From Deltaproteobacteria bacterium (lineage in GTDB: Bacteria; Desulfobacterota; Binatia; UBA9968), in contig JACPFH010000506.1 of assembly GCA_016183075.1 (NCBI GenBank), positions 1 to 15,881 of the forward strand: a DNA stretch of 15,881 nucleotides, read 5' to 3'. Below the pieces are notes generated by a model, which had not been told where the DNA came from, searched no databases, and worked only from the letters and a program-made list of their open reading frames with translations. Shown piece by piece: positions 6,701 through 13,323 of the stretch (within the stretch, counting starts at the first letter, position 1; each line of letters opens with the position of its first letter). Made by a program: the position numbers and the translations under genes.

Positions 6701-7135
6701 TTACTGCCTGACGGCCGAAGAGATGGTTATACTGTGGCTTATGTAATCCGTCCAGTCGATTTTAACGTCGAGCCGATTGACCCCGGGCGTAGGTGAATTG
6801 GCGATAATCTGCCAGCTACGGCTAAAGGTGAGGCCCAAGGAGGTCCTGGTGTCAGAACAGCCGGAAGTCGCATACGAGGGACAGCTTGGCAGAGAGGCCA
6901 CGGCCGTCGCCTTCAGCTCTTCGAGCTTATCCTGCGCCAGATTGGTTGCAACCGTGTTGAAATAGCTCGTCTGATTCGCTCGCATCACGGAAGTCGCTCC
7001 GATCGCCAGCCCTAAAACCGCAACGGCGAATATCGTCATCGCCACCAGAATCTCTACCAGCGTAAATCCGGCGGGTGAGTGACAATGGCCGCCGGCGGAC
7101 CTCGGGACTCGATATTTGGGCTCTGGCCTATTCAT
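6701..7135 (-). CDS. pilV: PilV-type minor pilin (copy 2)
   Basis: 144 residues. A 23-residue leader ends PAG, followed by FTLVE (Phe24, Glu28) and a hydrophobic helix. The PilV-family stretch VATNLAQDKLEELKA matches the other PilV in this window. A pair of cysteines (around residues 101-110) may form a disulfide. The start is backed by AAGGA seven bases upstream of the ATG. A 6+6 palindrome (7145-7158) overlaps the sequence just before that site and might mask it. It sits 30 bases after fimT copy 2 and before pilW copy 2, the usual fimT-pilV-pilW order. It is predicted to be processed by the PilD encoded upstream. Confidence 0.87.
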   Translation of the reverse strand: MNRPEPKYRVPRSAGGHCHSPAGFTLVEILVAMTIFAVAVLGLAIGATSVMRANQTSYFNTVATNLAQDKLEELKATAVASLPSCPSYATSGCSDTRTSLGLTFSRSWQIIANSPTPGVNRLDVKIDWTDYISHSITISSAVRQ

Positions 7136-7144
7136 TGTGGATCC

Positions 7145-7158
7145 TTCAAGAACTTGAA
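7145..7158. promoter_or_regulatory. Palindrome next to the pilV (copy 2) ribosome-binding site
   Basis: TTCAAG and CTTGAA arms with a two-base centre lie between the fimT stop and the pilV start, touching the AAGGA ribosome-binding site. It could modulate pilV translation, but short palindromes also occur by chance. Confidence 0.25.
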
Positions 7159-7165
7159 CCCACTG

Positions 7166-7609
7166 TTACGTGCAAGTTGAGTCCTGTATGTTTACGCGCC
7201 CTACGACCTTTACGCAAACGTACTTCTGGGCTGAGCCGTTATTGAGCTTAATCTGCGCGCCCGCGCTGGCGGTGCCGCGCGAGGTAAAGACTGGATTCAG
7301 GGAAACCGACGCTATGGTGATCCCCGGATACTGCTGGCCGATGTCTCGAGAGTCACTGCCATAGGTGTATGTCCCGGCACCCGCGTTGAAGGTCACCGTG
7401 TACGAGGAAGCGTTCTGCGAGATCGCTCTCATTCGAGCCACCTGCAAATCGGTGGCTACCTGCCTGGCCGCAGAGGAGAGTCTCATCGTTGGCAACCAGG
7501 CAAGAAAACTCGGCGTCCCGATGGCGAGGACAATAAGCGACACGGCCATTGTCACCATGAGTTCCATCGCTGTAAAGCCAGCTTCTGTGTGTTTTTGATT
7601 GCGACTCAT
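7166..7609 (-). CDS. fimT: FimT/GspH-type minor pseudopilin (copy 2)
   Basis: About 147 residues from ATG 7609. This start is preferred over ATG 7639 because it has an SD-rich stretch (AGAGAGGGTAGGA) directly upstream and gives a normal 11-residue leader, MSRNQKHTEAG. The cleavage site is followed by FTAME with Glu at +5, a hydrophobic helix and the segment RLSSAARQVATDLQVAR typical of FimT/GspH. The C-terminal GspH-type domain has FTSRGTA and VGRVNI motifs and ends in TCT, as in the other FimT. It is the first gene of the left pilin operon, about 89 bases downstream of the predicted sigma-54 start. The role would be a minor pilin of the pilus tip complex. DNA binding, known for some FimT proteins, cannot be judged here. 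Confidence 0.87.
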   Translation of the reverse strand: MSRNQKHTEAGFTAMELMVTMAVSLIVLAIGTPSFLAWLPTMRLSSAARQVATDLQVARMRAISQNASSYTVTFNAGAGTYTYGSDSRDIGQQYPGITIASVSLNPVFTSRGTASAGAQIKLNNGSAQKYVCVKVVGRVNIQDSTCT

Positions 7610-7707
7610 TTTCCTACCCTCTCTGAGTATATGTCCCATTTTTTGTCATAGTTGCTCTTGCCGTGTGTATCCCAGAGACGATCGCTTCAATTTGTTACCT
7701 TGTCTGG

Positions 7708-7725
7708 ATGCTAGAAATATGCCAG
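7708..7725 (-). promoter_or_regulatory. Sigma-54 (-24/-12) promoter upstream of fimT (copy 2)
   Basis: The minus strand reads TGGCATATTTCTAGCAT: GG and GC separated by 10 bases, flanked by C before TGGC and T after GCA as in RpoN promoters. The predicted start is near 7698. It probably drives fimT-pilV-pilW-pilX. Confidence 0.72.
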
Positions 7726-7780
7726 TTAAAGCTCGAAGGGTCGATGGTCTAACTTACTAAGACTAAAGAGCTTTCTGTTG

Positions 7781-7811
7781 AAAAAAAGTCCCAGACCGGC
7801 TCTCCCAGCCG
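7781..7811 (-). terminator. Terminator candidate downstream of pilD
   Basis: On the minus strand, a CGGCT/AGCCG stem with a 5-base loop (7797-7811) is followed, after nine bases, by seven T (7781-7787). The stem is short and the T run is displaced, so this is only a moderate candidate. A second small hairpin, GGGAT/ATCCC, lies right after the pilD stop. Confidence 0.35.
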
Positions 7812-7869
7812 TTGCCGAATGACAAACAGCGTAATCTTGACAATTTATGGGATGAAATGATCCCGGCTT

Positions 7870-8685
7870 TTACTGATTTAACAAAAAGTAAAACGTGATT
7901 ATTTCATTGCCAAAGAAAAGATGGAGAACCGCTCCCAGGCAAAGAAACGGCGCAAAAGGGAGCGCATGCTTGATATTGACCCCTTTAGCCGCCATCAGGG
8001 CAATACCGACCGCGGAGCCGCTCACAGAAGCCAAAAAAAGCGTGACCGGAACCGAAGGCCACCCAAGAAACGCGCCGATCATGGCGAGGAGCTTTACATC
8101 GCCGCCTCCCATCCCTTCTTTCCCGGTCAGAAACTGATATCCCCAGGCCACAAGGAGGAGAATGCCGCCGCCGAAAAGAATGCCAAGGAAAGAGCTTAGC
8201 GGCGTGGGGAGAAGCGAGGATTGGACCATTGACCATTGACTATTAACTATTGACACGGCAATCCCCGCGCCGATGCCGGGAAGACTAATGACATCCGGCA
8301 CAATACGAATTTCAAGATCAATAAACGAGATGACGACCAGAGCGGCGACAAAAACGAAACCCACGAAAAACGCCGTCCCGAAACCGAAGCGGAGCCACAT
8401 AGCCGCAGCTAAAGACGCCATCAAGAGCTCGACGACAAAATACCGTGGCGAGATTCTGACACGACAGAAGCGGCATCGTCCCAGAAGCCGGACGTAGCTG
8501 AGCAAGGGAATGTTGTCATAAAAAGGGATGGGCGTCTTGCAGTTCGGGCAATACGACGACGGCGAGACGACCGAATCACCTTTGGGCAGTCTCACGATAC
8601 AGACATTGAGAAAGCTGCCCACGACCGCCCCGAAGACGAAGACTGCGAACACGACGTAAGCCCAAGAGTTCAAAAGAGCCGTCAC
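7870..8685 (-). CDS. pilD: Prepilin peptidase / N-methyltransferase (PilD family)
   Basis: 271 residues from GTG 8685, with GAGG about 8 bases upstream. A membrane enzyme of the A24 aspartate peptidase family, it cuts class III leaders after Gly and methylates the new N-terminus. The N-terminal FGAVVGSFLNVCIVRLP motif is followed by two Cys pairs, CPNC (46-49) and CRFC (71-74), of the methyltransferase/zinc region. The catalytic aspartates are Asp123 (FIDLEIRIVPD) and Asp196 (GMGGGDVKLL), and there are about eight hydrophobic segments. Residues about 144-154 (VSIVNSQWSMV), in a loop between membrane segments, are encoded by a heptamer tandem repeat that appears to have been inserted in frame. 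It sits between the sugar operon and the minor pilins, and the pilins of this window are its natural substrates. Confidence 0.95.
   Translation of the reverse strand: MTALLNSWAYVVFAVFVFGAVVGSFLNVCIVRLPKGDSVVSPSSYCPNCKTPIPFYDNIPLLSYVRLLGRCRFCRVRISPRYFVVELLMASLAAAMWLRFGFGTAFFVGFVFVAALVVISFIDLEIRIVPDVISLPGIGAGIAVSIVNSQWSMVQSSLLPTPLSSFLGILFGGGILLLVAWGYQFLTGKEGMGGGDVKLLAMIGAFLGWPSVPVTLFLASVSGSAVGIALMAAKGVNIKHALPFAPFLCLGAVLHLFFGNEIITFYFLLNQ
8225..8254. repeat. Heptamer tandem repeat (CYATTNN type) inside pilD, site 3
   Basis: Plus-strand units ACCATTG, ACCATTG, ACTATTA and ACTATTG. It lies wholly within the pilD coding sequence (codons about 144-154), and the frame remains open. Confidence 0.85.
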
Positions 8686-8796
8686 AATAATCGACCTCGC
8701 ATCTCCGATACTCGGTACCTGCGCGAATTAACAACGCCGGCCCGTTTCAGCAAACTCGCCCTCGGCCCGAGTCGCGACGAAGGCATGTCGAGCCGC

Positions 8797-9816
8797 TCAG
8801 TCCTCTGCTCCCGGCTCGTTGAAGATGATCTGGCTGCCATGAGTGTCGAACGCAAAGGGTACGAGCAGCAGACGGCGCAGCGCCTCTTTAACCCTGGGCT
8901 GAGCCTCGGGGCGAGCAAAGACTAGGAGAAAGCCACCACCACCAGCGCCGAGAAGCTTGCCACCGATTGCACCCGCTGCGCGCGCTGCCTCGTACATCTC
9001 ATCAACCCATGGAGTCGAAATCTTATCGGTCAGGCTCCTTTTGAGTAGCCAGCCCTGGTGGAGCAGTCTGCCGAACTCAGCGATGTCCCCATCGCCGCTA
9101 AGAATATCTATGGCATGATCGACCATCTGGTGCATGGCCTTGAGTTCTTGTTGTTTCCGATGGGTGACCCGAATCTGCTCCTCGGCGATTTCCGAGGCGT
9201 TGCGGGAAAAACCGGTGAAAAAAAGCAGCAAGTGGTCGCGCAGAAGCCGAAGTCGCTCGGGCTTCAGGATGATCGGAACGACACGAAATTCGTTTGTGCC
9301 GGCTCGCCCTGAGCTAGCCGAATCGGAGAACTCGACGCGATTAAACCCGCCGAACGCCGTCAAAACTTGATCCTGTGACCCCACGTTTTCCTTGAGCCGC
9401 CCCTGCTCGATACGGATGGCGTCCTGCGCCAGCTGGCTTTTGGTCGGCATGACACGTTTGAGCCCGTACAAAGCATGCAGCAAACCCACCGTAAAAGCGG
9501 AACTGGAGCCAAGCCCGGCGCGCGCCGGGAGATCCCCGTCATGATGGACTTCAATACCTTTGGTAATGTCGAGAAAGCGCAGCGTCTCCCGCACCGCCGG
9601 ATGCTGTATCTCTTCCGCCTCCTTCACGAGCTCGATCTTCGACCACACTATGCGGCTGCTGTGGTCGAAAAACGGGGGCAGATAACGACAAGTGATGTAA
9701 CAGTACTTGTCAATAGTCGTAGCCAGAACTGCCCCGCCGTTGGCGCGGAACCAAACCGGATAGTCGGTTCCGCCGCCGAAAAACGATATGCGAAATGGTG
9801 TCCGGCTGATAATCAT
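8797..9816 (-). CDS. hddA: GHMP sugar kinase, D-glycero-D-manno-heptose-7-phosphate kinase (HddA) type
   Basis: 339 residues. The N-terminus IISRTPFRISFFGGGTDYP is typical of the HddA/FKP-type GHMP kinases that phosphorylate C1 of a sugar. The ATP-binding motif PARAGLGSSSA lies at residues 97-107, and the C-terminal glycine-rich motif GGKLLGAGGGG at about 285-295. HddA makes D-glycero-alpha-D-manno-heptose 1,7-bisphosphate on the route to GDP-heptose. Related kinases act on fucose or other sugars, so the substrate is inferred. The heptose isomerase (GmhA), phosphatase (GmhB) and nucleotidyltransferase (HddC) are not in the window. It follows the radical SAM gene after 76 bases and is the last sugar gene before pilD. 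The ribosome-binding site is weak. Confidence 0.85.
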   Translation of the reverse strand: MIISRTPFRISFFGGGTDYPVWFRANGGAVLATTIDKYCYITCRYLPPFFDHSSRIVWSKIELVKEAEEIQHPAVRETLRFLDITKGIEVHHDGDLPARAGLGSSSAFTVGLLHALYGLKRVMPTKSQLAQDAIRIEQGRLKENVGSQDQVLTAFGGFNRVEFSDSASSGRAGTNEFRVVPIILKPERLRLLRDHLLLFFTGFSRNASEIAEEQIRVTHRKQQELKAMHQMVDHAIDILSGDGDIAEFGRLLHQGWLLKRSLTDKISTPWVDEMYEAARAAGAIGGKLLGAGGGGFLLVFARPEAQPRVKEALRRLLLVPFAFDTHGSQIIFNEPGAED

Positions 9817-9892
9817 GGGCAGTGCAAAGGGCCGCAGGCTCCCTCACGCCGCGAGCGGAGATCTTCGGCCCGCGACCAGCCCTTGGGAAAAG

Positions 9893-11392
9893 TCACGCAT
9901 GCAAGCGCTCCAGCTTATAACCCGCCATCTCCCGGATGTGCTGCGCCGTCTCGCCGCCAAATTTCCGGGTGATCATCTCTAGGTACTTTGGGCTGCTGAA
10001 ATAGACCTGAAAGGCCTGGTCGCGAAAGCGCAGGACTTCGGCGGCGGAGCAATGCTTGGTGGCTAACGGAAGCGTGTCCACAGAATGCTGCGAGTAGCCG
10101 GACCAGTTTTCGGGCAGCCGCCACCCTTTTTGCCGCGCCAGGTCGTACAGCGGAGAGCCGGGATAGGCCATGGTGCAATAGAAATTGACGAATTCGCAGT
10201 TGAGATCCAGGGCCAGTCTTAGGGTTTCCTCCATGCTCTCCAGGTCGTCCTCGGGCAAGCCAAAGATGAAATTGGCAATCACGTTGATGCCTGCCGAGCG
10301 GACCTTCTCGACCGTGTTGAAGATCTCCTCTTGCTCAAATCCTTTCTGCACGTCATCGCGCACTCGGGCACTTGCGGACTCGATGCCAAAAGCGAGCCAG
10401 TTAAACCCGGCTGCCTTGAGCTTGTCCACGATGGCATCCTTGACGGTGTCGACCCGGGCATAAGCCCAGATGTTCAGCTCATAGCGTCGCTCGATGATGC
10501 GATCACAGATCGCCGCCACGTGGCGGGGATTCAGGACGAACATCTCATCGGCAATCTTGATATTCTGGACCCCGTAGTCCTGAACCAGCCGGTCGATCTG
10601 CTGAAGGACACTATCGGGACTCCAGAGGCGATAGGTGTTGACGTTTTCCTTGTAACCCGATTCTTTCTCCCCGCTCTTGAACGGCGACTGAATACAGCAG
10701 AAGCTGCAGTGGTAGGGGCAGCCAAGCGTAGTGTAAAGAGCCGCGTAAGGCTGCCGCGTGGGAACGCTAAAGCAATGCCAGTTGTGAGCACGGTATCGGG
10801 CCATCGGCAGGAGATCCCAGGCCACACCTGCCATTTCCGCATCCAGGTTCTTGACCAGCGGAGCCGGCGAATTCGATCTGATCTTGCCGTCCTCCCGGTA
10901 CCAAAGGCCGCGCACGTTACGGTAATCTTCGGAGCGGCCGCATTTCACAGCCTGCAGGAGCTCCAGCAGAGTGTATGGCCCTTCCCCACCACAGACGAAA
11001 TCAGCTTGTTCCTCCCCAAGCGTCTGCTCCGGGAGGGCAGCGACATGGCCCCCAACCAAACCCGTCTTAAGGTCCGGGCATAACTCTTTGAGCTCGCGGC
11101 ACAGCGCGCTGGCAGCGGGCATAACTTGCGTCGATGCTGAAGGTTGATGGCCATAGACCACGACGGCGGCCAAGGCCGGGGCCATCTCGTTGATTCGGCG
11201 CGCAGTCTCTGCCGGGGTCCAATCTTCGGCTTCGGCATCGATAACCTGGACGGAAAAGCCGCGGTTGCGAATGAACGTCGCTATCAAGCCGGCCCACACG
11301 GGAGGCTCGATCGCCGCAAGCGTGGATGCCAGAGACTGGTAGACTTGCCGGCGACTGCCGGGATTGACCAATACCAAATCCAAACGAGACAT
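9893..11392 (-). CDS. B12-binding-type radical SAM enzyme
   Basis: 499 residues from ATG 11392, preferred over TTG 11401 because GTGGGG lies about 10 bases upstream of the ATG. Residues about 5-150 form a B12-binding-like Rossmann domain with LVGGHVAALPE and FVCGGEGPYTLLELL. The DxHxxG motif that ligates cobalamin in the base-off form is not seen, although some class B enzymes also lack it. The radical SAM domain has CPYHCSFC with Cys225, Cys229 and Cys232 for the 4Fe-4S cluster, then IADEMFVLN and FGIESASARV. Class B enzymes of this kind methylate or rearrange carbon centres, for example in natural products and hopanoids. In a sugar operon a C-methylation or other radical step on the sugar or lipid is a reasonable guess, but the substrate cannot be read from the sequence. 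Confidence 0.88.
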   Translation of the reverse strand: MSRLDLVLVNPGSRRQVYQSLASTLAAIEPPVWAGLIATFIRNRGFSVQVIDAEAEDWTPAETARRINEMAPALAAVVVYGHQPSASTQVMPAASALCRELKELCPDLKTGLVGGHVAALPEQTLGEEQADFVCGGEGPYTLLELLQAVKCGRSEDYRNVRGLWYREDGKIRSNSPAPLVKNLDAEMAGVAWDLLPMARYRAHNWHCFSVPTRQPYAALYTTLGCPYHCSFCCIQSPFKSGEKESGYKENVNTYRLWSPDSVLQQIDRLVQDYGVQNIKIADEMFVLNPRHVAAICDRIIERRYELNIWAYARVDTVKDAIVDKLKAAGFNWLAFGIESASARVRDDVQKGFEQEEIFNTVEKVRSAGINVIANFIFGLPEDDLESMEETLRLALDLNCEFVNFYCTMAYPGSPLYDLARQKGWRLPENWSGYSQHSVDTLPLATKHCSAAEVLRFRDQAFQVYFSSPKYLEMITRKFGGETAQHIREMAGYKLERLHA

Positions 11393-11430
11393 GCTTACCA
11401 AACCCCACCGGCTTCAACGCCGCTATGGTC

Positions 11431-12363
11431 TTAGACGTTGGAATAAGCCGATCTGCGCAGCACCTGGTAACCTCGAATCAGCTCCGCGATGCCCGCTTGC
11501 AGCGAGATCGAGGCCTTGAAGCCCGTGCGCTCCACTTTCTCGTTGCTCACGATGTAATTTCGCTGGTCGGGATCCGTGCCAATGGCCGATTCGACGAAAT
11601 AAAAACGGGGAGCCTGCTTTTTGATCTCCTCGCACAATTCGCGCTTGGACAAATTGGCATCGCTGAGTCCAACATTATACGGTTGTCCCTTCATCGTTTC
11701 AAAGCGATCCAGGCAATGCGTGAAGGCGCGCGCGACGTCGCGCACGTGAATGTAATTGCGCCTAAAATGGGACTCGAACAGAATAACATAGCCATCGGTC
11801 ACCGCCCGGTAGGTGAAATCGTTAACCAGCAGGTCCAGGCGCATGCGCGGGCTGATCCCAAAGACCGTTGCGAGGCGCAGTGTGATCGCGTTCACGCTAT
11901 CGAGAAGCGCAGCCTCCGCTTCGACCTTCAGCCGACCGTAAAGCGAGAGGGGAGCGAGCGGGGTTTCCTCGGTGCAATATATGCCGCTTTGGCCTACGCC
12001 GTAGCCGCTGTTTGTCGTGGGGAAAAGGATCCACTGCTCCCGGCTTCGGAACTTGAGGATCATTGTCACGGCATTCAGGTTCACCGACCGGGCCGCAAGA
12101 GGATCCTTGTCGCAAATCGGCGCCCCCGTGAGGCAGGCGAGCGGGAAAATGACGTCAGCCGATTTTAGATGCTCCGCCACCAGCCGCTCGTCCCTCGCGT
12201 CGCCACGCACGATCTTGAGCTTGGGATTGTAGCAGCAGTCCAGAAGCGATGTCTGGCCGTACATGAAGTTATCGATAACGGTGACCTCGTGGCCGTTGTG
12301 CAAAAGGTGCGGAACCAAGATCGACCCGATATAGCCCGCCCCACCGGTGACCAAAATCTTCAT
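11431..12363 (-). CDS. NAD-dependent sugar epimerase/dehydratase (extended SDR)
   Basis: 310 residues. The N-terminal nucleotide-binding motif GGAGYIGS lies at residues 7-14. TTNSGYG (116-122) supplies the Thr/Ser position, and Tyr142-x3-Lys146 (YGRLK) is the catalytic pair. The C-terminal half with RNYIHVRDVARAF binds the nucleotide sugar in this family. The length fits a typical extended SDR. It could be a 4-epimerase, 4,6-dehydratase or reductase acting on a nucleotide sugar. The exact reaction is not decided by the motifs. GAGGGAG eight bases before the ATG supports the start. It follows the fucose-synthase-type gene by 12 bases, so the two are surely co-transcribed and may act consecutively. 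Confidence 0.88.
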   Translation of the reverse strand: MKILVTGGAGYIGSILVPHLLHNGHEVTVIDNFMYGQTSLLDCCYNPKLKIVRGDARDERLVAEHLKSADVIFPLACLTGAPICDKDPLAARSVNLNAVTMILKFRSREQWILFPTTNSGYGVGQSGIYCTEETPLAPLSLYGRLKVEAEAALLDSVNAITLRLATVFGISPRMRLDLLVNDFTYRAVTDGYVILFESHFRRNYIHVRDVARAFTHCLDRFETMKGQPYNVGLSDANLSKRELCEEIKKQAPRFYFVESAIGTDPDQRNYIVSNEKVERTGFKASISLQAGIAELIRGYQVLRRSAYSNV

Positions 12364-12375
12364 GGTTCGGCTCCC

Positions 12376-13314
12376 TCAGCTCGCGTGCTTGACTAGAAAC
12401 CACGCATAGGCTTGCTTCAACCCCGCACACAGGTCGGTCCTAGGAGACCATCCGAGCGCCTTAACTGCGCTTGAGTCGAGCAGCTTCTCGGGCGCCCCGG
12501 CAGGCCGGGACCTATCCCACCGGATCTCGCCCTCGTACCCCACCGCAGCAGCGATGGCTTGTGCCAGCTCACCTACGGTACTGAACTGCCCCGAGCCGAT
12601 GTTAATGGGCTCCGACCTGTCGTAAGAAAGCAACAAGAGCTCGCACGCTTCGGCTAAATCGTCGACGTAGAGAAACTCCCGCCGAGCACGGCCGTCCCCC
12701 CATACCTCGACACTGCTCGCGCCTTCGATGCGGGCCTTGTGAAACTTGAGGATCAGAGCAGCGATCACATGCGAGTAGGTAGGCTCGAAGGCGTCCCCGG
12801 GGCCGTAAAGATTGCACGGGATGGCAGTGATGTAGTTCGCGCCATACTGCCGGTTGTACGACGAGCCCAAAGAAAGCCCCGCCAGCTTGGCAATCGCGTA
12901 AGGTTCACTCGTCGGCTCCAACTGGCCGCTTAAAAGCTGATCCGGGCTCATCGGTTGGCGGCTCTCCCTCGGGTACATGCAGGAACTGCCGAAATTAAGC
13001 AGCCGCCCGACACCCGCCTTCCACGAGCCGTGAATCAAGTTGGCCTGGATCATCAGATTCTCGTATACAAATTCGGCAGGGTAAAGAGAGTTGGCAAGGA
13101 TTCCACCTACTCTGCCGGCGGCAACAATAACGATATCGGGTCTGGCCTTTTGCAGGAAAGACTCCACGGCCTTCCCATCCGTGAGGTCGAGCTCCGCTCG
13201 GGCTGCGGTAACCAACTCGATCCCTTCGAGCCGAGAAAAGCGGCGCACGAGCGCCGAGCCAACCAGCCCCGTATGCCCTGCTATGTACACTTTCCGGTGG
13301 TTGAGATCCGCCAT
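12376..13314 (-). CDS. fcl: GDP-L-fucose synthase-type epimerase/reductase
   Basis: 312 residues. All catalytic positions of the E. coli GDP-fucose synthase are present with a constant offset of three: Ser110, Cys112, Tyr139, Lys143 and His182 (E. coli Ser107, Cys109, Tyr136, Lys140, His179). Other matches are the nucleotide-binding GHTGLVG (13-19), RVGGILANSLYPAEF, SSCMYPRE, EPYAIAKLAG and NLYGPGD. Such enzymes epimerise C3 and C5 and reduce C4 of a GDP-4-keto-6-deoxy-hexose with NADPH. Relatives act on GDP-4-keto-6-deoxy-heptose, which would fit the HddA-type kinase nearby. No GDP-mannose 4,6-dehydratase is visible. GAGGG precedes the ATG, and the gene starts 9 bases after the E1 beta stop. 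Confidence in family is high, in substrate moderate. Confidence 0.9.
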   Translation of the reverse strand: MADLNHRKVYIAGHTGLVGSALVRRFSRLEGIELVTAARAELDLTDGKAVESFLQKARPDIVIVAAGRVGGILANSLYPAEFVYENLMIQANLIHGSWKAGVGRLLNFGSSCMYPRESRQPMSPDQLLSGQLEPTSEPYAIAKLAGLSLGSSYNRQYGANYITAIPCNLYGPGDAFEPTYSHVIAALILKFHKARIEGASSVEVWGDGRARREFLYVDDLAEACELLLLSYDRSEPINIGSGQFSTVGELAQAIAAAVGYEGEIRWDRSRPAGAPEKLLDSSAVKALGWSPRTDLCAGLKQAYAWFLVKHAS

Positions 13315-13323
13315 TGCTTTCCC

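Larger units (their letters stand above)
7610..7869. other. Intergenic regulatory region between pilD and the pilin operon
   Basis: 260 bases with no convincing gene. It holds the terminator candidate at 7781-7811, the sigma-54 promoter at 7708-7725 and the fimT ribosome-binding site. Two TGTC elements near 7821-7843 (minus strand) could be part of an activator site, since PilR of Pseudomonas binds TGTC-containing sites. That link is speculative. Confidence 0.6.

Noticed and set aside
7837..7842. Plus-strand TTGACA in the gap between pilD and fimT.
   Set aside because: No -10 element at proper spacing and no plus-strand gene downstream.
687..8254. The heptamer arrays as a CRISPR-like or insertion-sequence remnant.
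   Set aside because: Units are only 7 bases, directly tandem with no spacers, and there are no terminal inverted repeats, transposase or cas genes.
10331..11083. A 250-residue plus-strand open frame.
   Set aside because: It is antisense to the radical SAM gene, has no recognisable domain, and arises from the GC-rich codon use of the opposite strand.
11425..12168. A 247-residue plus-strand open frame.
   Set aside because: Antisense shadow of the NAD-dependent epimerase gene. No ribosome-binding site or family motif.
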